Part shown: positions 30,998 to 40,750 of the stretch, piece by piece
Layout of the letters: each line of letters begins with the position of its first letter
Numbering within the stretch: the first letter of the stretch is position 1
NCBI RefSeq assembly: GCF_900100965.1
Contig: NZ_FMUJ01000002.1
Coordinates: forward strand, 1,228,524 to 1,292,523
Length of the DNA stretch: 64,000 nt
Direction: 5' to 3'
Source of the DNA: Variovorax sp. EL159
Lineage (GTDB): Bacteria; Pseudomonadota; Gammaproteobacteria; Burkholderiales; Burkholderiaceae_C
The notes under the pieces: generated by a model
The model's database searches: none
What the model was told of the DNA's origin: nothing
Seen by the model: only the letters and a program-made list of their open reading frames with translations
Made by a program: the position numbers and the translations under genes

Positions 30998-32473
30998 ATG
31001 GGTTTGTTGAGCCTTGCCATCTGGGTGCCGATCGCATTCGGCGCCGTGCTGCTGGCGTTTGGCCGCGACGAGCATGCCAAGGGCGTGCGTTGGGTCGCGC
31101 TCGTCGGTGCCATCGTGAGCTTCCTGGTCACGGTGCCGCTGTTCACGCGCTTCCAGAACGGTACCGCCGCCATGCAGTTCGTCGAGAAGACGAGCTGGAT
31201 CTCGCGTTTCAACGTCAACTATCACCTCGGGATCGACGGCCTGTCGCTCTGGCTGGTGCTGCTGACCTCGTTCATCACGGTCATCGTCGTCATTTCCGCC
31301 TGGGAAGTGATCACCGAGCGCGTGAACCAGTACATGGGCGCGTTCCTGATCCTGTCGGGCTTCATGATCGGCGTGTTCGCCGCGCTTGACGGCGTGCTGT
31401 TCTACGTCTTCTTCGAAGCCACGCTGATCCCGATGTACCTGATCATCGGTATCTGGGGTGGCCCGAACAAGATCTACGCGGCGTTCAAGTTCTTCCTGTA
31501 CACCTTGCTCGGCTCGCTGCTGATGCTGGTGGCGCTGATCTTCCTGTACAACAAGTCGGGCGGCAGCTTCGATATCCTGGCATGGCACAAGCTGCCGCTG
31601 GGCTCGACCGCGCAGACCTTCCTGTTCTTCGCCTTCTTTGCGGCCTTCGCCGTTAAGGTGCCGATGTGGCCAGTCCACACATGGCTGCCCGACGTGCACG
31701 TCGAGGCGCCCACTGGTGGTTCCGCCGTGCTGGCCGCGATCATGCTGAAGCTGGGTGCCTACGGCTTCCTGCGTTTCTCGATGCCCATTGCCCCCGATGC
31801 GTCGCATGAGTGGGCCTGGCTCATGATCGCGCTGTCGCTGATCGCCGTGATCTACGTGGGCCTGGTTGCGCTGGTGCAGCAGGACATGAAGAAGCTGGTG
31901 GCTTACTCGTCGGTGGCCCACATGGGCTTCGTGACGCTCGGCTTCTTCATCTTCAACGAGCTGGGCGTGTCCGGCGGCATCGTGCAGATGATTGCCCACG
32001 GCTTCGTGTCGGGCGCCATGTTCCTGGGCATCGGCGTGCTGTATGACCGCGTGCACTCGCGCCAGATCGCCGACTACGGCGGTGTGGTCAACACCATGCC
32101 CAAGTTCGCCGCGTTCGCGCTGCTGTTCGCCATGGCCAATTGCGGCCTGCCGGGCACCGCTGGTTTCGTGGGCGAGTGGATGGTGATCCTGGGTGCCGTC
32201 AAGGCCAACTTCTGGATCGGCCTTGGCGCTGCCACCGCGCTGATCTTCGGCGCGGCCTACACCCTCTGGATGTACAAGCGCGTGTACCTCGGCCCGGTCG
32301 GCAACGATCACGTCAAGGAACTCAAGGACATCAATGCCCGCGAATTCCTGATGCTGTCGCTGCTCGCCATTGCCGTGCTGTGGATGGGCCTGTATCCGAA
32401 GCCTTTCACCGATGCGATGGACGCTTCGGTGAGCGGGCTCCTGCGCCACACGGCGATTTCGAAGCTGCCCTGA
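30998..32473 (+). CDS. nuoM: NADH-quinone oxidoreductase subunit M
   Basis: This 491-residue proton-pumping subunit has fourteen predicted helices. Family segments are FFEATLIPMYLIIGIWGG, FAVKVPMWPVHTWLPDVHVEAP and LVAYSSVAHMGFVTLG. Confidence 0.97.
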   Translation: MGLLSLAIWVPIAFGAVLLAFGRDEHAKGVRWVALVGAIVSFLVTVPLFTRFQNGTAAMQFVEKTSWISRFNVNYHLGIDGLSLWLVLLTSFITVIVVISAWEVITERVNQYMGAFLILSGFMIGVFAALDGVLFYVFFEATLIPMYLIIGIWGGPNKIYAAFKFFLYTLLGSLLMLVALIFLYNKSGGSFDILAWHKLPLGSTAQTFLFFAFFAAFAVKVPMWPVHTWLPDVHVEAPTGGSAVLAAIMLKLGAYGFLRFSMPIAPDASHEWAWLMIALSLIAVIYVGLVALVQQDMKKLVAYSSVAHMGFVTLGFFIFNELGVSGGIVQMIAHGFVSGAMFLGIGVLYDRVHSRQIADYGGVVNTMPKFAAFALLFAMANCGLPGTAGFVGEWMVILGAVKANFWIGLGAATALIFGAAYTLWMYKRVYLGPVGNDHVKELKDINAREFLMLSLLAIAVLWMGLYPKPFTDAMDASVSGLLRHTAISKLP

Positions 32474-32497
32474 TTCCACGCTGAAGAAGAGAACTAG

Positions 32498-33985
32498 ATG
32501 ATTGACAAACTCAGCTGGGTCACGATCTACCCCGAAATCGTGCTGCTGGTCATGACCTGCATCATTGCGCTGGTCGACCTGTCCACTACGAGCCATCGCC
32601 GTACCCGCACCTATGTGCTGACGCTGCTCACGCTGGCCGTGGTCGCCGTGCTGTCGGGCCTGCAGGCCCTCGACGCCAAGACCATCTACGGCTTCGGCGG
32701 CATGGTCGTCAGCGACCCGATGGGCAACTGGCTCAAGTGCTTCGCCACCCTGGCCCTGATGGTCACGCTGGTCTACGGCCGTCCCTATGCGGCAGACCGC
32801 GACATGCTGCGCGGCGGCGAAATGTTCACGATGAGCATGTTCGCGCTGCTGGGCATGTTCGTGATGATCTCGGGCAGCAACTTCCTGCTGATCTACCTGG
32901 GCCTCGAATTGCTCACGCTATCGAGCTACGCGCTGGTCGCGCTGCGTCGCGACAACGCGATCGCCAGCGAAGCCGCCATGAAGTACTTCGTGCTCGGCGC
33001 GATGGCCAGCGGCTTCCTGCTCTACGGCCTGTCGATGATGTACGGCGCCACCGGTTCGCTCGACGTCAATGAAGTGTTCAAGACCATCGCGAGCGGCAAG
33101 GTGAACCACCAGGTGCTGGTGTTCGGCCTGGTGTTCATCGTGGCCGGCCTGGCATTCAAGGTGGGGGCTGCGCCTTTCCACATGTGGGTGCCCGACGTCT
33201 ACCAGGGCGCACCGACGGCGATCACGCTGCTGATCGGCGCGGCGCCCGAACTGGCCGCCTTCGCGATCATCATCCGCCTGCTGGTCGACGGCCTGCAGCC
33301 GCTGGCCATCGACTGGCAGCAGATGCTGGCCGTGCTCGCCATCGCTTCGCTGCTGGTCGGTAACCTGGCCGCCATTGCGCAGAGCAACCTGAAGCGGATG
33401 CTGGCCTATTCGACGATCTCGCAGATGGGCTTCATGCTCCTCGGTCTGGTCGCCGGCTCGGACCACCAGGGCACCTACAACGCGCAGTACGCCTACAGCG
33501 CCTCGATGTTCTACATCGTGACCTACGTGCTGACCACGCTGGCCAGCTTCGGCATCATCCTGCTGCTGGCACGCGAAGGCTTCGAGAGCGAAGAGATCAC
33601 CGACCTCGCAGGCCTGAACCAGCGCAGCCCGCTGTACGCTGGCGTGATGGCCATCGCGATGTTCTCGCTGGCTGGCCTGCCGCCGCTGGTCGGCTTCTAC
33701 GCCAAGCTGGCCGTGCTGCAGGCGCTGATCGCCTCGGGCCAGGCCATCTACATCGGCCTGGCGGTGTTCGCCGTGATGATGTCGCTGATCGGCGCGTTCT
33801 ACTACCTGCGCGTGGTCAAGGTGATGTACTTCGACGCACCCGTCACGGCCACCACCGTGTCGGCACCGCGTGACGTGCGCACCGTGCTCACGATCAACGG
33901 TGCACTCATCCTGATCCTGGGCATCGTGCCCGGCGGCCTGATGACGCTCTGCTACGACGCGATCGTGGCCACGCTGGCTCACTGA
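32498..33985 (+). CDS. nuoN: NADH-quinone oxidoreductase subunit N
   Basis: This 495-residue antiporter-like subunit is the last of complex I. Landmarks are [39 protein letters not shown] and [16 protein letters not shown]. It is followed after 13 bases by the DUF2818 gene. Confidence 0.97.
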   Translation: MIDKLSWVTIYPEIVLLVMTCIIALVDLSTTSHRRTRTYVLTLLTLAVVAVLSGLQALDAKTIYGFGGMVVSDPMGNWLKCFATLALMVTLVYGRPYAADRDMLRGGEMFTMSMFALLGMFVMISGSNFLLIYLGLELLTLSSYALVALRRDNAIASEAAMKYFVLGAMASGFLLYGLSMMYGATGSLDVNEVFKTIASGKVNHQVLVFGLVFIVAGLAFKVGAAPFHMWVPDVYQGAPTAITLLIGAAPELAAFAIIIRLLVDGLQPLAIDWQQMLAVLAIASLLVGNLAAIAQSNLKRMLAYSTISQMGFMLLGLVAGSDHQGTYNAQYAYSASMFYIVTYVLTTLASFGIILLLAREGFESEEITDLAGLNQRSPLYAGVMAIAMFSLAGLPPLVGFYAKLAVLQALIASGQAIYIGLAVFAVMMSLIGAFYYLRVVKVMYFDAPVTATTVSAPRDVRTVLTINGALILILGIVPGGLMTLCYDAIVATLAH

Positions 33986-33998
33986 CGCAGCGCACCCG

Positions 33999-34304
33999 GT
34001 GTCGCAAACCGCGTCGGTCTGGGTTGTGTTGCTGGTGGCCCTGGTGGCCGCCAACCTGCCGTTCTTCAACGACCGCCTGTTCGGCGCCGTGCCGTTGCCG
34101 AGCCGACCGAAATCGCTCGCGGTGCGCTTCGCCGAACTGGTGGTCTTGTACTTTCTGGCCGGCGGCGTCGGCCTGCTGTTCGAGCGCAGGGCAGGGCAGA
34201 TAGCACCGCAGGGCTGGGAGTTCTATGCGGTGACCGGCGCGCTCTTCATCGTGCTGGCCTTTCCAGGGTTCACCTGGCGCTATTTGATGAAGCACAGGCA
34301 CTGA
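33999..34304 (+). CDS. DUF2818 family small membrane protein
   Basis: This 101-residue protein has about three hydrophobic segments (VWVVLLVALVAANLPFF, LVVLYFLAGGVGLLF and GALFIVLAFPGFTW). The start is a GTG at 33999, 13 bases after nuoN; there is no in-frame ATG nearby. I recognise it as the DUF2818 protein that follows nuoN in Burkholderiales. The function is unknown. Constant linkage suggests a link to complex I, but this is inference. Confidence 0.85.
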   Translation: MSQTASVWVVLLVALVAANLPFFNDRLFGAVPLPSRPKSLAVRFAELVVLYFLAGGVGLLFERRAGQIAPQGWEFYAVTGALFIVLAFPGFTWRYLMKHRH

Positions 34305-34309
34305 CCGAC

Positions 34310-34924
34310 ATGACTTCTTCGCCCATCGACACCACCGATTCGCATCTGAAGGAAGAGCTCACGAGCCGCGAGGAGCTGTTCAAGGGCAAGTTCCTGGAGG
34401 CCCGGCGCGACACCATCCGCCTGCCCGATGGCCACAGCGCCACGCGCGAGTACGTGGTGCACCCGGGTGCCGTGGTGGTGATTCCGATGCTCGACGATGG
34501 TCGCGTGGTGCTGGAGCGCCAGTTTCGCTACCCGGTCGGGCATGTGATGGTCGAGTTTCCGGCGGGCAAGCTGGATGCGGGTGAAGACCCCTTCGTTTGC
34601 GGCCGGCGCGAACTGCTCGAAGAAACCGGCTACACCGCACGCGAGTGGGCCCATGCCGGCGCCATGCATCTGGCGGTGGCGTACTCGACCGAGATCATTC
34701 ACATCTACTTTGCCCGTGGGCTCACGCTCGGTGAGCGCCAGCTCGATCACGGCGAGTTTCTCGATGTGTTCACGGCAACGCCCGCCGAGTTGGCCGGCTG
34801 GTGCCGCGATGGCACCGTGACCGATGCCAAGACGCTGACCTGCACGCTCTGGCTGCAGAACGTTCTGTCGGGCGCATGGGCTCTGGACTGGCAAGCGCTG
34901 CCGTCGCAAGGCGGCGCGGGATAA
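34310..34924 (+). CDS. Nudix hydrolase, ADP-ribose pyrophosphatase-like
   Basis: This 204-residue enzyme has the Nudix box G-x5-E-x7-RELLEETGY, seen as GKLDAGEDPFVCGRRELLEE. The preceding YPVGHVMVEFPAGKL is typical of ADP-ribose/ADP-sugar pyrophosphatases. It begins five bases after the DUF2818 gene and probably shares the nuo transcript. Confidence 0.9.
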   Translation: MTSSPIDTTDSHLKEELTSREELFKGKFLEARRDTIRLPDGHSATREYVVHPGAVVVIPMLDDGRVVLERQFRYPVGHVMVEFPAGKLDAGEDPFVCGRRELLEETGYTAREWAHAGAMHLAVAYSTEIIHIYFARGLTLGERQLDHGEFLDVFTATPAELAGWCRDGTVTDAKTLTCTLWLQNVLSGAWALDWQALPSQGGAG

Positions 34925-34931
34925 TCCGCGC

Positions 34932-35396
34932 ATGAAGGTTCTCGATCTCCGCTGTACGCATGGCCACGGCTTCGAGGGCTGGTTTGCGTCCAACGAGGCC
35001 TTCGAGACGCAATTGGCCGGCGGGCTGGTCGAATGCCCGGTCTGCGGCGACACCGCCGTCGTCAAGCTGTTGAGCGCGCCGCGCCTCAATCTCGGCAATG
35101 CCAAGGCGCCGCAAGAGGCGGCCACGGCAGCACCATCTGCCACGTCTTCTTCGAACGTTCCTGCGCCTCTGTCGCCCGAAGCCCGCTGGATGCGCGCCGT
35201 GCGTGAGGTCATGGCAAAGACCGAGGACGTCGGCGATCGTTTCGCCGACGAGGCTCGCAAGATGCACTATGGCGAGACTGAAGAGCGCGGCATTCGTGGC
35301 CAAGCGACGCCCGAGCAGACCGAAGCGCTGCTCGATGAAGGCATTGCGGTGATACCGCTGCCGATTCCTGCGGCGCTCAAGGAAACACTGCAGTAA
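34932..35396 (+). CDS. DUF1178 family protein
   Basis: This 154-residue cytoplasmic protein has an N-terminal zinc-ribbon-like part (DLRCTHGHGFEGWF ... ECPVCGD) and a charged C-terminal part (MHYGETEERGIRGQATPEQTE). The middle is Ala/Ser-rich. The family has no assigned function. It ends the nuo-linked group; the next gene is convergent. Confidence 0.88.
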   Translation: MKVLDLRCTHGHGFEGWFASNEAFETQLAGGLVECPVCGDTAVVKLLSAPRLNLGNAKAPQEAATAAPSATSSSNVPAPLSPEARWMRAVREVMAKTEDVGDRFADEARKMHYGETEERGIRGQATPEQTEALLDEGIAVIPLPIPAALKETLQ

Positions 35397-35435
35397 TCGG
35401 CTCGGCCGGCCTCCGGTCCAGGCTAGGCAAGGTGT

Positions 35436-37220
35436 TCAGGCCGTGAACTGAAGCGCCGCGAGGCGTGCGTACACGCCACCCTGTGCGACCAGCGCCGCAT
35501 GCGTCCCCTGTTCGACGATGCCGCCGTGGTCCAGCACCACGATGCGGTCAGCCTTCTGCACAGTGGCCAGCCGGTGCGCAATCACAACCGTGGTGCGGCC
35601 TTCCATTGCCGATTCAAGTGCGGCTTGCACCATGCGTTCGCTTTCCGCATCGAGCGCGCTGGTGGCTTCGTCGAGCAACAGCAGCGGCGGGTTCTTCAGG
35701 ATCGCGCGTGCGATCGCAATGCGCTGGCGTTGGCCGCCCGACAGGCGCACGCCGCGCTCGCCGAGGAAGGTGTCGTAGCCCTCGGGCAGGGCCTGCAGGA
35801 AGTCGTGAGCGAAGGCGGCGCGGGCGGCGGCATGCACTTCGTCGGCTGTCGCATCGGGGCGGCCGTAGCGGATGTTCTCGAAGGCGCTGGTCGAGAAGAT
35901 CACCGCGTCCTGCGGCACAAGGCCGATGCGCGTGCGCAGGTCGTCCAGGGCGAGGGAGGCGAGCGGCGTGCCGTCGAGCAGCAGGCGGCCCGACTGCGGG
36001 TCGTAGTAGCGCAGCAGCAACTGGAAGACGGTGCTCTTGCCGGCACCGCTCGACCCCACCAATGCCACCGTCTCGCCCGGAGCCACGTCCAGGCTGAAGT
36101 CGCGCAGCGCCGGCGTGCCGGGGCGCGACGGGTAGTGGAAGGTCACGGCATCGAACCGGATGGCACTGCCCGCGGCGGGGATGGCCGTGACGGCCGGCGT
36201 CTTGGGCGAGAAGATCGCCGTGGGTGCGTGCAGCAGTTCCATCAGGCGCTCGGTCGCGCCGGCGGCGCGCAGCAGGTCGCCGTAGACCTCGCCGAGCACG
36301 GCTGTGGCGCTGGCCAGAATCGCGACGTAGACCACGGTCTGGCCCAGGTGGCCGGCCGTGATGTCGCCGCGCAGCACGGCCTGCGTGCCCTGGTACAGGC
36401 CCCAGAGCAGGGCCGCCGATGTGGCGATGATGATGAATGCCACCAGCACCGACCGCGCCCTGGTCCGGCGCACGGCGGTGCGAAAGGCGTTCTCGGTCGA
36501 CGCATCGAAGCGGGCCGCCTCGCGGCTTTCGGCCGTGTAGCTTTGCACCACCGGGATCGCATTCAGCACTTCGGCAGCGATGGCGCTGGAGTCCGCCACG
36601 CGGTCCTGGCTGGCGCGCGACAGCTTGCGCACGCGGCGGCCGAACCACATGCTCGGCAGCACCACCAGCACGAGGATGCCCAGCACCTGCACCATCACGT
36701 AAGGATTGGTCCAGACCAGCACCGCCAGCGCGCCGACGCCCATCACGGCGTTGCGCAACCCCATGCTCAGCGAAGAACCGACGACCGTCTGGACCAGCGT
36801 GGTGTCGGCCGTCAGGCGCGACAGCACTTCGCCTGTCTGGGTCGTCTCGAAGAACGCCGGGCTCTGCTTCAGCACGTGGCCGTAGACCGCGTTGCGGATG
36901 TCGGCGGTCACGCGCTCGCCGAGCCAGCTCACCGTATAGAAGCGCGCTGCCGAGAAAAGGCCCAGCGCGACGGCCACCGCGAAGAGGGCGCCGAAGTGCT
37001 CGCGCAGCGCCATGGTCTGCGCGCCCTTGTCGGGGTTGATCAAGCCACCGTCAATCAGACTGCGCAAGGCGATAGGAAAAACCAGCGTGGTGACCGCCGC
37101 CATCACCAGAAAGAGGCCCGCCAGCACGATCTGGACACGGTAGGGGCGAAGAAAAGGGCTCAGGCCCGACAGCGACCGGGGCGAGCCCTTGGCCATGGAA
37201 GACGGTGGGGTAGAAGCCAT
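35436..37220 (-). CDS. ABC exporter, fused membrane and ATPase domains (MsbA/LmrA type)
   Basis: This 594-residue half transporter has six helices in the first 320 residues and an ATPase domain after about 345. Motifs are Walker A VGSSGAGKST, signature LSGGQRQRIAIARAI, Walker [13 protein letters not shown] and switch IAHRLATV. The substrate is unknown; lipid or drug export is the family norm. It is divergent from the marR gene, with 76 bases between the starts. The first 15 residues are polar and a start at 37196 is possible. Confidence 0.9.
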   Translation of the reverse strand: MASTPPSSMAKGSPRSLSGLSPFLRPYRVQIVLAGLFLVMAAVTTLVFPIALRSLIDGGLINPDKGAQTMALREHFGALFAVAVALGLFSAARFYTVSWLGERVTADIRNAVYGHVLKQSPAFFETTQTGEVLSRLTADTTLVQTVVGSSLSMGLRNAVMGVGALAVLVWTNPYVMVQVLGILVLVVLPSMWFGRRVRKLSRASQDRVADSSAIAAEVLNAIPVVQSYTAESREAARFDASTENAFRTAVRRTRARSVLVAFIIIATSAALLWGLYQGTQAVLRGDITAGHLGQTVVYVAILASATAVLGEVYGDLLRAAGATERLMELLHAPTAIFSPKTPAVTAIPAAGSAIRFDAVTFHYPSRPGTPALRDFSLDVAPGETVALVGSSGAGKSTVFQLLLRYYDPQSGRLLLDGTPLASLALDDLRTRIGLVPQDAVIFSTSAFENIRYGRPDATADEVHAAARAAFAHDFLQALPEGYDTFLGERGVRLSGGQRQRIAIARAILKNPPLLLLDEATSALDAESERMVQAALESAMEGRTTVVIAHRLATVQKADRIVVLDHGGIVEQGTHAALVAQGGVYARLAALQFTA

Positions 37221-37260
37221 GGGCCAATTCTAGCGAGCCCTTGCCCCTACAAAGGCAGCC

Positions 37261-37289
37261 TTGACAATAACTGCCGCGGCAACTAATAT
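37261..37289 (+). promoter_or_regulatory. Consensus sigma-70 promoter with operator-like palindrome, marR
   Basis: TTGACA (37261-37266) and TAATAT (37284-37289) are separated by exactly 17 bases. The spacer contains the palindrome TGCCGCGGCA, a good place for a repressor. The expected start site is at about 37296, at or next to the ATG at 37297, so the transcript may be leaderless. MarR autorepression is inferred from position. Confidence 0.75.
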
Positions 37290-37296
37290 TTCGGCC

Positions 37297-37833
37297 ATGA
37301 GCGATGCCAACACTCCCGAAACACCGCCGGCCTCCGCCGAAGCGGAGCGTCGCCCGCACATCTTCTACCGCGCCGAGAACTATCGGGCAGAAGAAAGCAT
37401 CGGGTATCTGATGCGCCGCATCGTGACGGCGGTGGGGCAGTCGGTGGAAACCCGCATGTGCGAGCCCGGCAGCCCGACCTACCCGCAATGGGTGCCTCTC
37501 TACAAATTGCACATCGGCGCGGCGACCACCGTGGCCGAACTGGCCCGCGCCTGCGAGCTCGATACCGGCGCCATGACGCGCCTGCTCGACCGCCTGGAAG
37601 CCAAGGGCCTGTGCCGTCGCGTGCGGTCGCTCGAAGACCGCCGCGTGGTCAACATCGAACTCACCGACGAGGGCCGTGCCGCCGCCAAGGAAGTGCCGTA
37701 CGTGCTCAGCCGTGTGCAGAACGAACATCTTGCAGGCTTTACCACCGAAGAATGGGTGCAGCTCAAGGGCTACTTGCGTCGCATCCTCGACAACGCGCAG
37801 GCCCTCGCGGCCCGTGGAGATAAAAATGACTGA
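37297..37833 (+). CDS. MarR-family transcriptional regulator of the efflux operon
   Basis: This 178-residue winged-helix regulator has a recognition helix region VAELARACELDTGAMTRLLDRLE and the wing RVRSLEDRRVVNIELTDEG. The 8-base overlap with the outer-membrane factor gene and shared direction fit an EmrR-like local repressor. No Shine-Dalgarno sequence precedes the ATG; this and the promoter position suggest leaderless translation. Ligands may be phenolic or other pump substrates. Confidence 0.9.
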   Translation: MSDANTPETPPASAEAERRPHIFYRAENYRAEESIGYLMRRIVTAVGQSVETRMCEPGSPTYPQWVPLYKLHIGAATTVAELARACELDTGAMTRLLDRLEAKGLCRRVRSLEDRRVVNIELTDEGRAAAKEVPYVLSRVQNEHLAGFTTEEWVQLKGYLRRILDNAQALAARGDKND

Positions 37834-39301
37834 TTCCCTCGCCGTGCGCGCGCTGCGTCGCACTCCCGTCGTGGCCGCTGCGTTGCTGGTGGTCGCGCTG
37901 GCCGGCTGTGCCGACATGGCCGGCATCGGCTCGCAGGCCAAGCTGCGCGACGCCTCGTCGCTCGGCATCGCCGCGGACCCGGCCGCCGCCACGGTGTCGC
38001 GCCTCGACAGCCAGTGGTGGCTCGCCTTCGGCGATGCGCAGCTCAACACGCTGATCGACCAGGCCGTTGCCGGCAACCCGAACCTGCAGGTGGCACGTGC
38101 GCGCCTCGTGCGCGCGCAAGCCTCGGCGGACATCGCCGATTCGGCCCTCAAGCCGAAGGTCAATGGCGAGCTGGACCTGAACCGCCAGAAGTTCAACAGC
38201 AACTACATCTACCCCGCACCGCTGGGTGGCTCGATCCAGAACATCGGGCTGCTGCAGCTCGGCGCGAGCTGGGAGCTCGACTTCTTCGGCAAGAACCGCA
38301 GCGCGCTCGACGCGGCCATCGGTTCGGCCAACGCCGCCGCCGCCGATGCCGACGCGGCGCGCGTGCTGCTCGCGAGCAATGTGGCGCGCAGCTACTTCCA
38401 GTGGGCGCGCCTGAACGACCAGCTCACGGTGGCCCGCCGCACGCTGGCGCAGCGCGACGAAACCCTCAAGCTCGTGCGCGACCGCGTGTCCGCCGGCCTC
38501 GACACCCGCCTCGAACTGCGCCAGAGCGAAGGCGGCCTGCCCGAAGCCCGCCAGCAGATCGAAGCGCTCAACGAGCAGATCGCGCTGCAGCAGCACGCGC
38601 TCGACGCGCTCGTGGGCCAGCCCAGCGTGTCCCAATCGCTGAAGCCGCCCGTACTGGCCGGCGTCAAGCCGATGGCGCTGCAAGCCAACATTCCCGCCGA
38701 CCTGCTCGGCCGCCGCGCCGACATTGCCGCCGCGCGCTGGCGTGTCGAGGCGGCCACGAGCGACGTGGCCAATGCCAAGACGCTGTTCTATCCGAACGTC
38801 AACCTCACGGCCTTTGTCGGCTTCCAGAGTCTGGGCTTCGGCAAGCTGCTCAAGTCCGGCAGCGAGCAGTGGGGCGTGGGCCCGGCCATCAGCCTGCCGA
38901 TCTTCGAAGGCGGCAAGCTGCGCGCCAACCTGCGCGGCAAGTCGGCCGACCTCGACGTGGCCATCGAAAGCTACAACGCCACGGTGCTCGACGCCGTGCG
39001 CGACGCGGCCGACCAGGTCACGAGCGCGCAATCGATCACCCGCCAGCAGGCCGAACAGCGCGCCGCGCAAACGGCCGCCGAAGGCGCCTACGACATTGCC
39101 GTGCAGCGCTATCGCGCGGGCCTGGGCAACTACCTCAACGTGCTGACGGCCGAAACCGCCGTGCTCGCACAGCGCCGGCTGGCCGTCGATCTCGCCGCGC
39201 GCGCGCTCGACACGCAGGTGGCACTGGCGCGCGCCCTGGGCGGCGGCTGGCAGCCTCCGGCCACGGCCACCGCATCGGCCCCCGCCGTTGCAACGAACTG
39301 A
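37826..39301 (+). CDS. Efflux outer-membrane lipoprotein (NodT/OprM-like channel)
   Basis: This 491-residue TolC-like channel of a tripartite pump has a lipoprotein signal LLVVALAGC with the lipobox cysteine at about residue 27. Two OEP repeats follow, with typical segments WWLAFGDAQLNTLIDQAVAGNPNL and NYLNVLTAETAVLAQRRLAVDL. It forms the exit duct for the EmrA/EmrB-like proteins encoded next. Confidence 0.93.
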   Translation: MTDSLAVRALRRTPVVAAALLVVALAGCADMAGIGSQAKLRDASSLGIAADPAAATVSRLDSQWWLAFGDAQLNTLIDQAVAGNPNLQVARARLVRAQASADIADSALKPKVNGELDLNRQKFNSNYIYPAPLGGSIQNIGLLQLGASWELDFFGKNRSALDAAIGSANAAAADADAARVLLASNVARSYFQWARLNDQLTVARRTLAQRDETLKLVRDRVSAGLDTRLELRQSEGGLPEARQQIEALNEQIALQQHALDALVGQPSVSQSLKPPVLAGVKPMALQANIPADLLGRRADIAAARWRVEAATSDVANAKTLFYPNVNLTAFVGFQSLGFGKLLKSGSEQWGVGPAISLPIFEGGKLRANLRGKSADLDVAIESYNATVLDAVRDAADQVTSAQSITRQQAEQRAAQTAAEGAYDIAVQRYRAGLGNYLNVLTAETAVLAQRRLAVDLAARALDTQVALARALGGGWQPPATATASAPAVATN

Positions 39302-39344
39302 ATTGAACTGACCCGACTTCCTCGTCTTCGGAAAGAACTTCACC

Positions 39345-40691
39345 ATGAGCGATAACAACACTCCGACGCCCGCTGCTTCCGCAGCCTCTGTTGCACCTGA
39401 AGCACCTGCCGGCAACGGCAAGCGCCGCCGCGCGCTGACCGCGCTGGCGGCCGTGGTGATCGTCGCCGGCGGCGGCTGGGGCCTCTATGAATGGCTGGTC
39501 GCCAGCCACTACGAGGACACCGACAACGCCTACGTGCAGGGCAACGTCATCCAGATCACGCCGCAGATCGGCGGCACCGTCATGGCCATCAGCGCCGACG
39601 ACACCGACTTCGTGAAGGCCGGCCAGCCGCTCGTGCAGCTCGACCCCGCCGACGCCAAGGTGGCGCTGGAGCAGGCCGAAGCCGCGCTCGCGCAGGCCGT
39701 GCGCCAGGTGCGCACGCTGTACGCCAACAACGGCTCGCTGGCCGCGCAAGTCACGCTGCGCCAGTCCGACATCGTGAAGGCGCAGAGCGACATTGCCAAG
39801 GCACAGGACGACCTGCAACGCCGCCGCGCGCTGTCGGGCAACGGCGCCGTGTCGAAGGAAGAACTCAACCACGCCGAGACGCAGCTGGACACCGCCAAGA
39901 GCGCGCTCGCAGCGGCGCAGGCCGGCGTGGTCGCTGCGAAGGAAGCGCTGGTCAGCAACCAGTCGCTGACCGAAGGCACCAGCGTGGCCCAGCACCCGAG
40001 CGTGCTGGCTGCCGCCGCCAAGGTGCGCGAGGCCTACCTGGCCACGCAGCGCGTGGCCATGCCCGCACCGGTCGACGGCTACGTCGCCAAGCGCACCGTG
40101 CAGCTCGGCCAGCGCGTGGCCGCCGGCACGCCGATGATGTCGATCGTGCCGCTCAACCAGCTGTGGGTCGACGCCAACTTCAAGGAAGTGCAGCTGCGCA
40201 ACATCCGCATCGACCAGCCCGTGAAGCTCACGGCCGACGTGTACGGCAAGAAGGTCGAGTACACCGGCAAGGTCGCGGGCCTGGGCGTGGGCACCGGCAG
40301 TGCGTTCGCGCTGCTGCCTGCGCAGAACGCCACCGGCAACTGGATCAAGGTGGTGCAGCGCGTGCCGGTGCGCATCGCGCTCGACCCCGAGCAGCTCAAG
40401 GCCAACCCGCTGCGCATCGGCCTGTCGATGGACGCCGAGATCGACATCTCGTCCAAGAGCGGCAAGATGCTCGCCGACGCGCCGCGCCCCACCGCGCTGA
40501 CGCAGACGGCGGTGTACAGCCAGCTCGACCGCGGCGCCGATGCCGAAGTGGAGCGCATCGTCGCGGCCAACATCGGGCGCAGCGCGCCGGCCGTCGCTCC
40601 GTCGAGCCCGTCGGCTCCGTCGAAGGGCTCGGCCGCACCGACGGCCGCGCCTGGTGCGGCGTCGGTGGCCGTGTCGGGGCAGCCGGGCTGA
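39345..40691 (+). CDS. emrA: EmrA-like membrane fusion (periplasmic adaptor) protein
   Basis: This 448-residue HlyD-family protein has one N-terminal helix (ALTALAAVVIVAGGGWGLY) and a lipoyl half-motif (YVQGNVIQITPQIGGTV). A coiled coil rich in Ala/Gln covers about residues 100-190, followed by a beta-barrel part (PVDGYVAKRTVQLGQRVAAG). The tail after residue 415 is Ala/Pro/Ser low complexity. It joins the inner-membrane pump to the outer-membrane channel. Confidence 0.92.
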   Translation: MSDNNTPTPAASAASVAPEAPAGNGKRRRALTALAAVVIVAGGGWGLYEWLVASHYEDTDNAYVQGNVIQITPQIGGTVMAISADDTDFVKAGQPLVQLDPADAKVALEQAEAALAQAVRQVRTLYANNGSLAAQVTLRQSDIVKAQSDIAKAQDDLQRRRALSGNGAVSKEELNHAETQLDTAKSALAAAQAGVVAAKEALVSNQSLTEGTSVAQHPSVLAAAAKVREAYLATQRVAMPAPVDGYVAKRTVQLGQRVAAGTPMMSIVPLNQLWVDANFKEVQLRNIRIDQPVKLTADVYGKKVEYTGKVAGLGVGTGSAFALLPAQNATGNWIKVVQRVPVRIALDPEQLKANPLRIGLSMDAEIDISSKSGKMLADAPRPTALTQTAVYSQLDRGADAEVERIVAANIGRSAPAVAPSSPSAPSKGSAAPTAAPGAASVAVSGQPG

Positions 40692-40750
40692 TCGCCCGCG
40701 CCTGCACCGGGTAACCCCGCCACACAAACACAACAGCTCGCGCGACCGCA

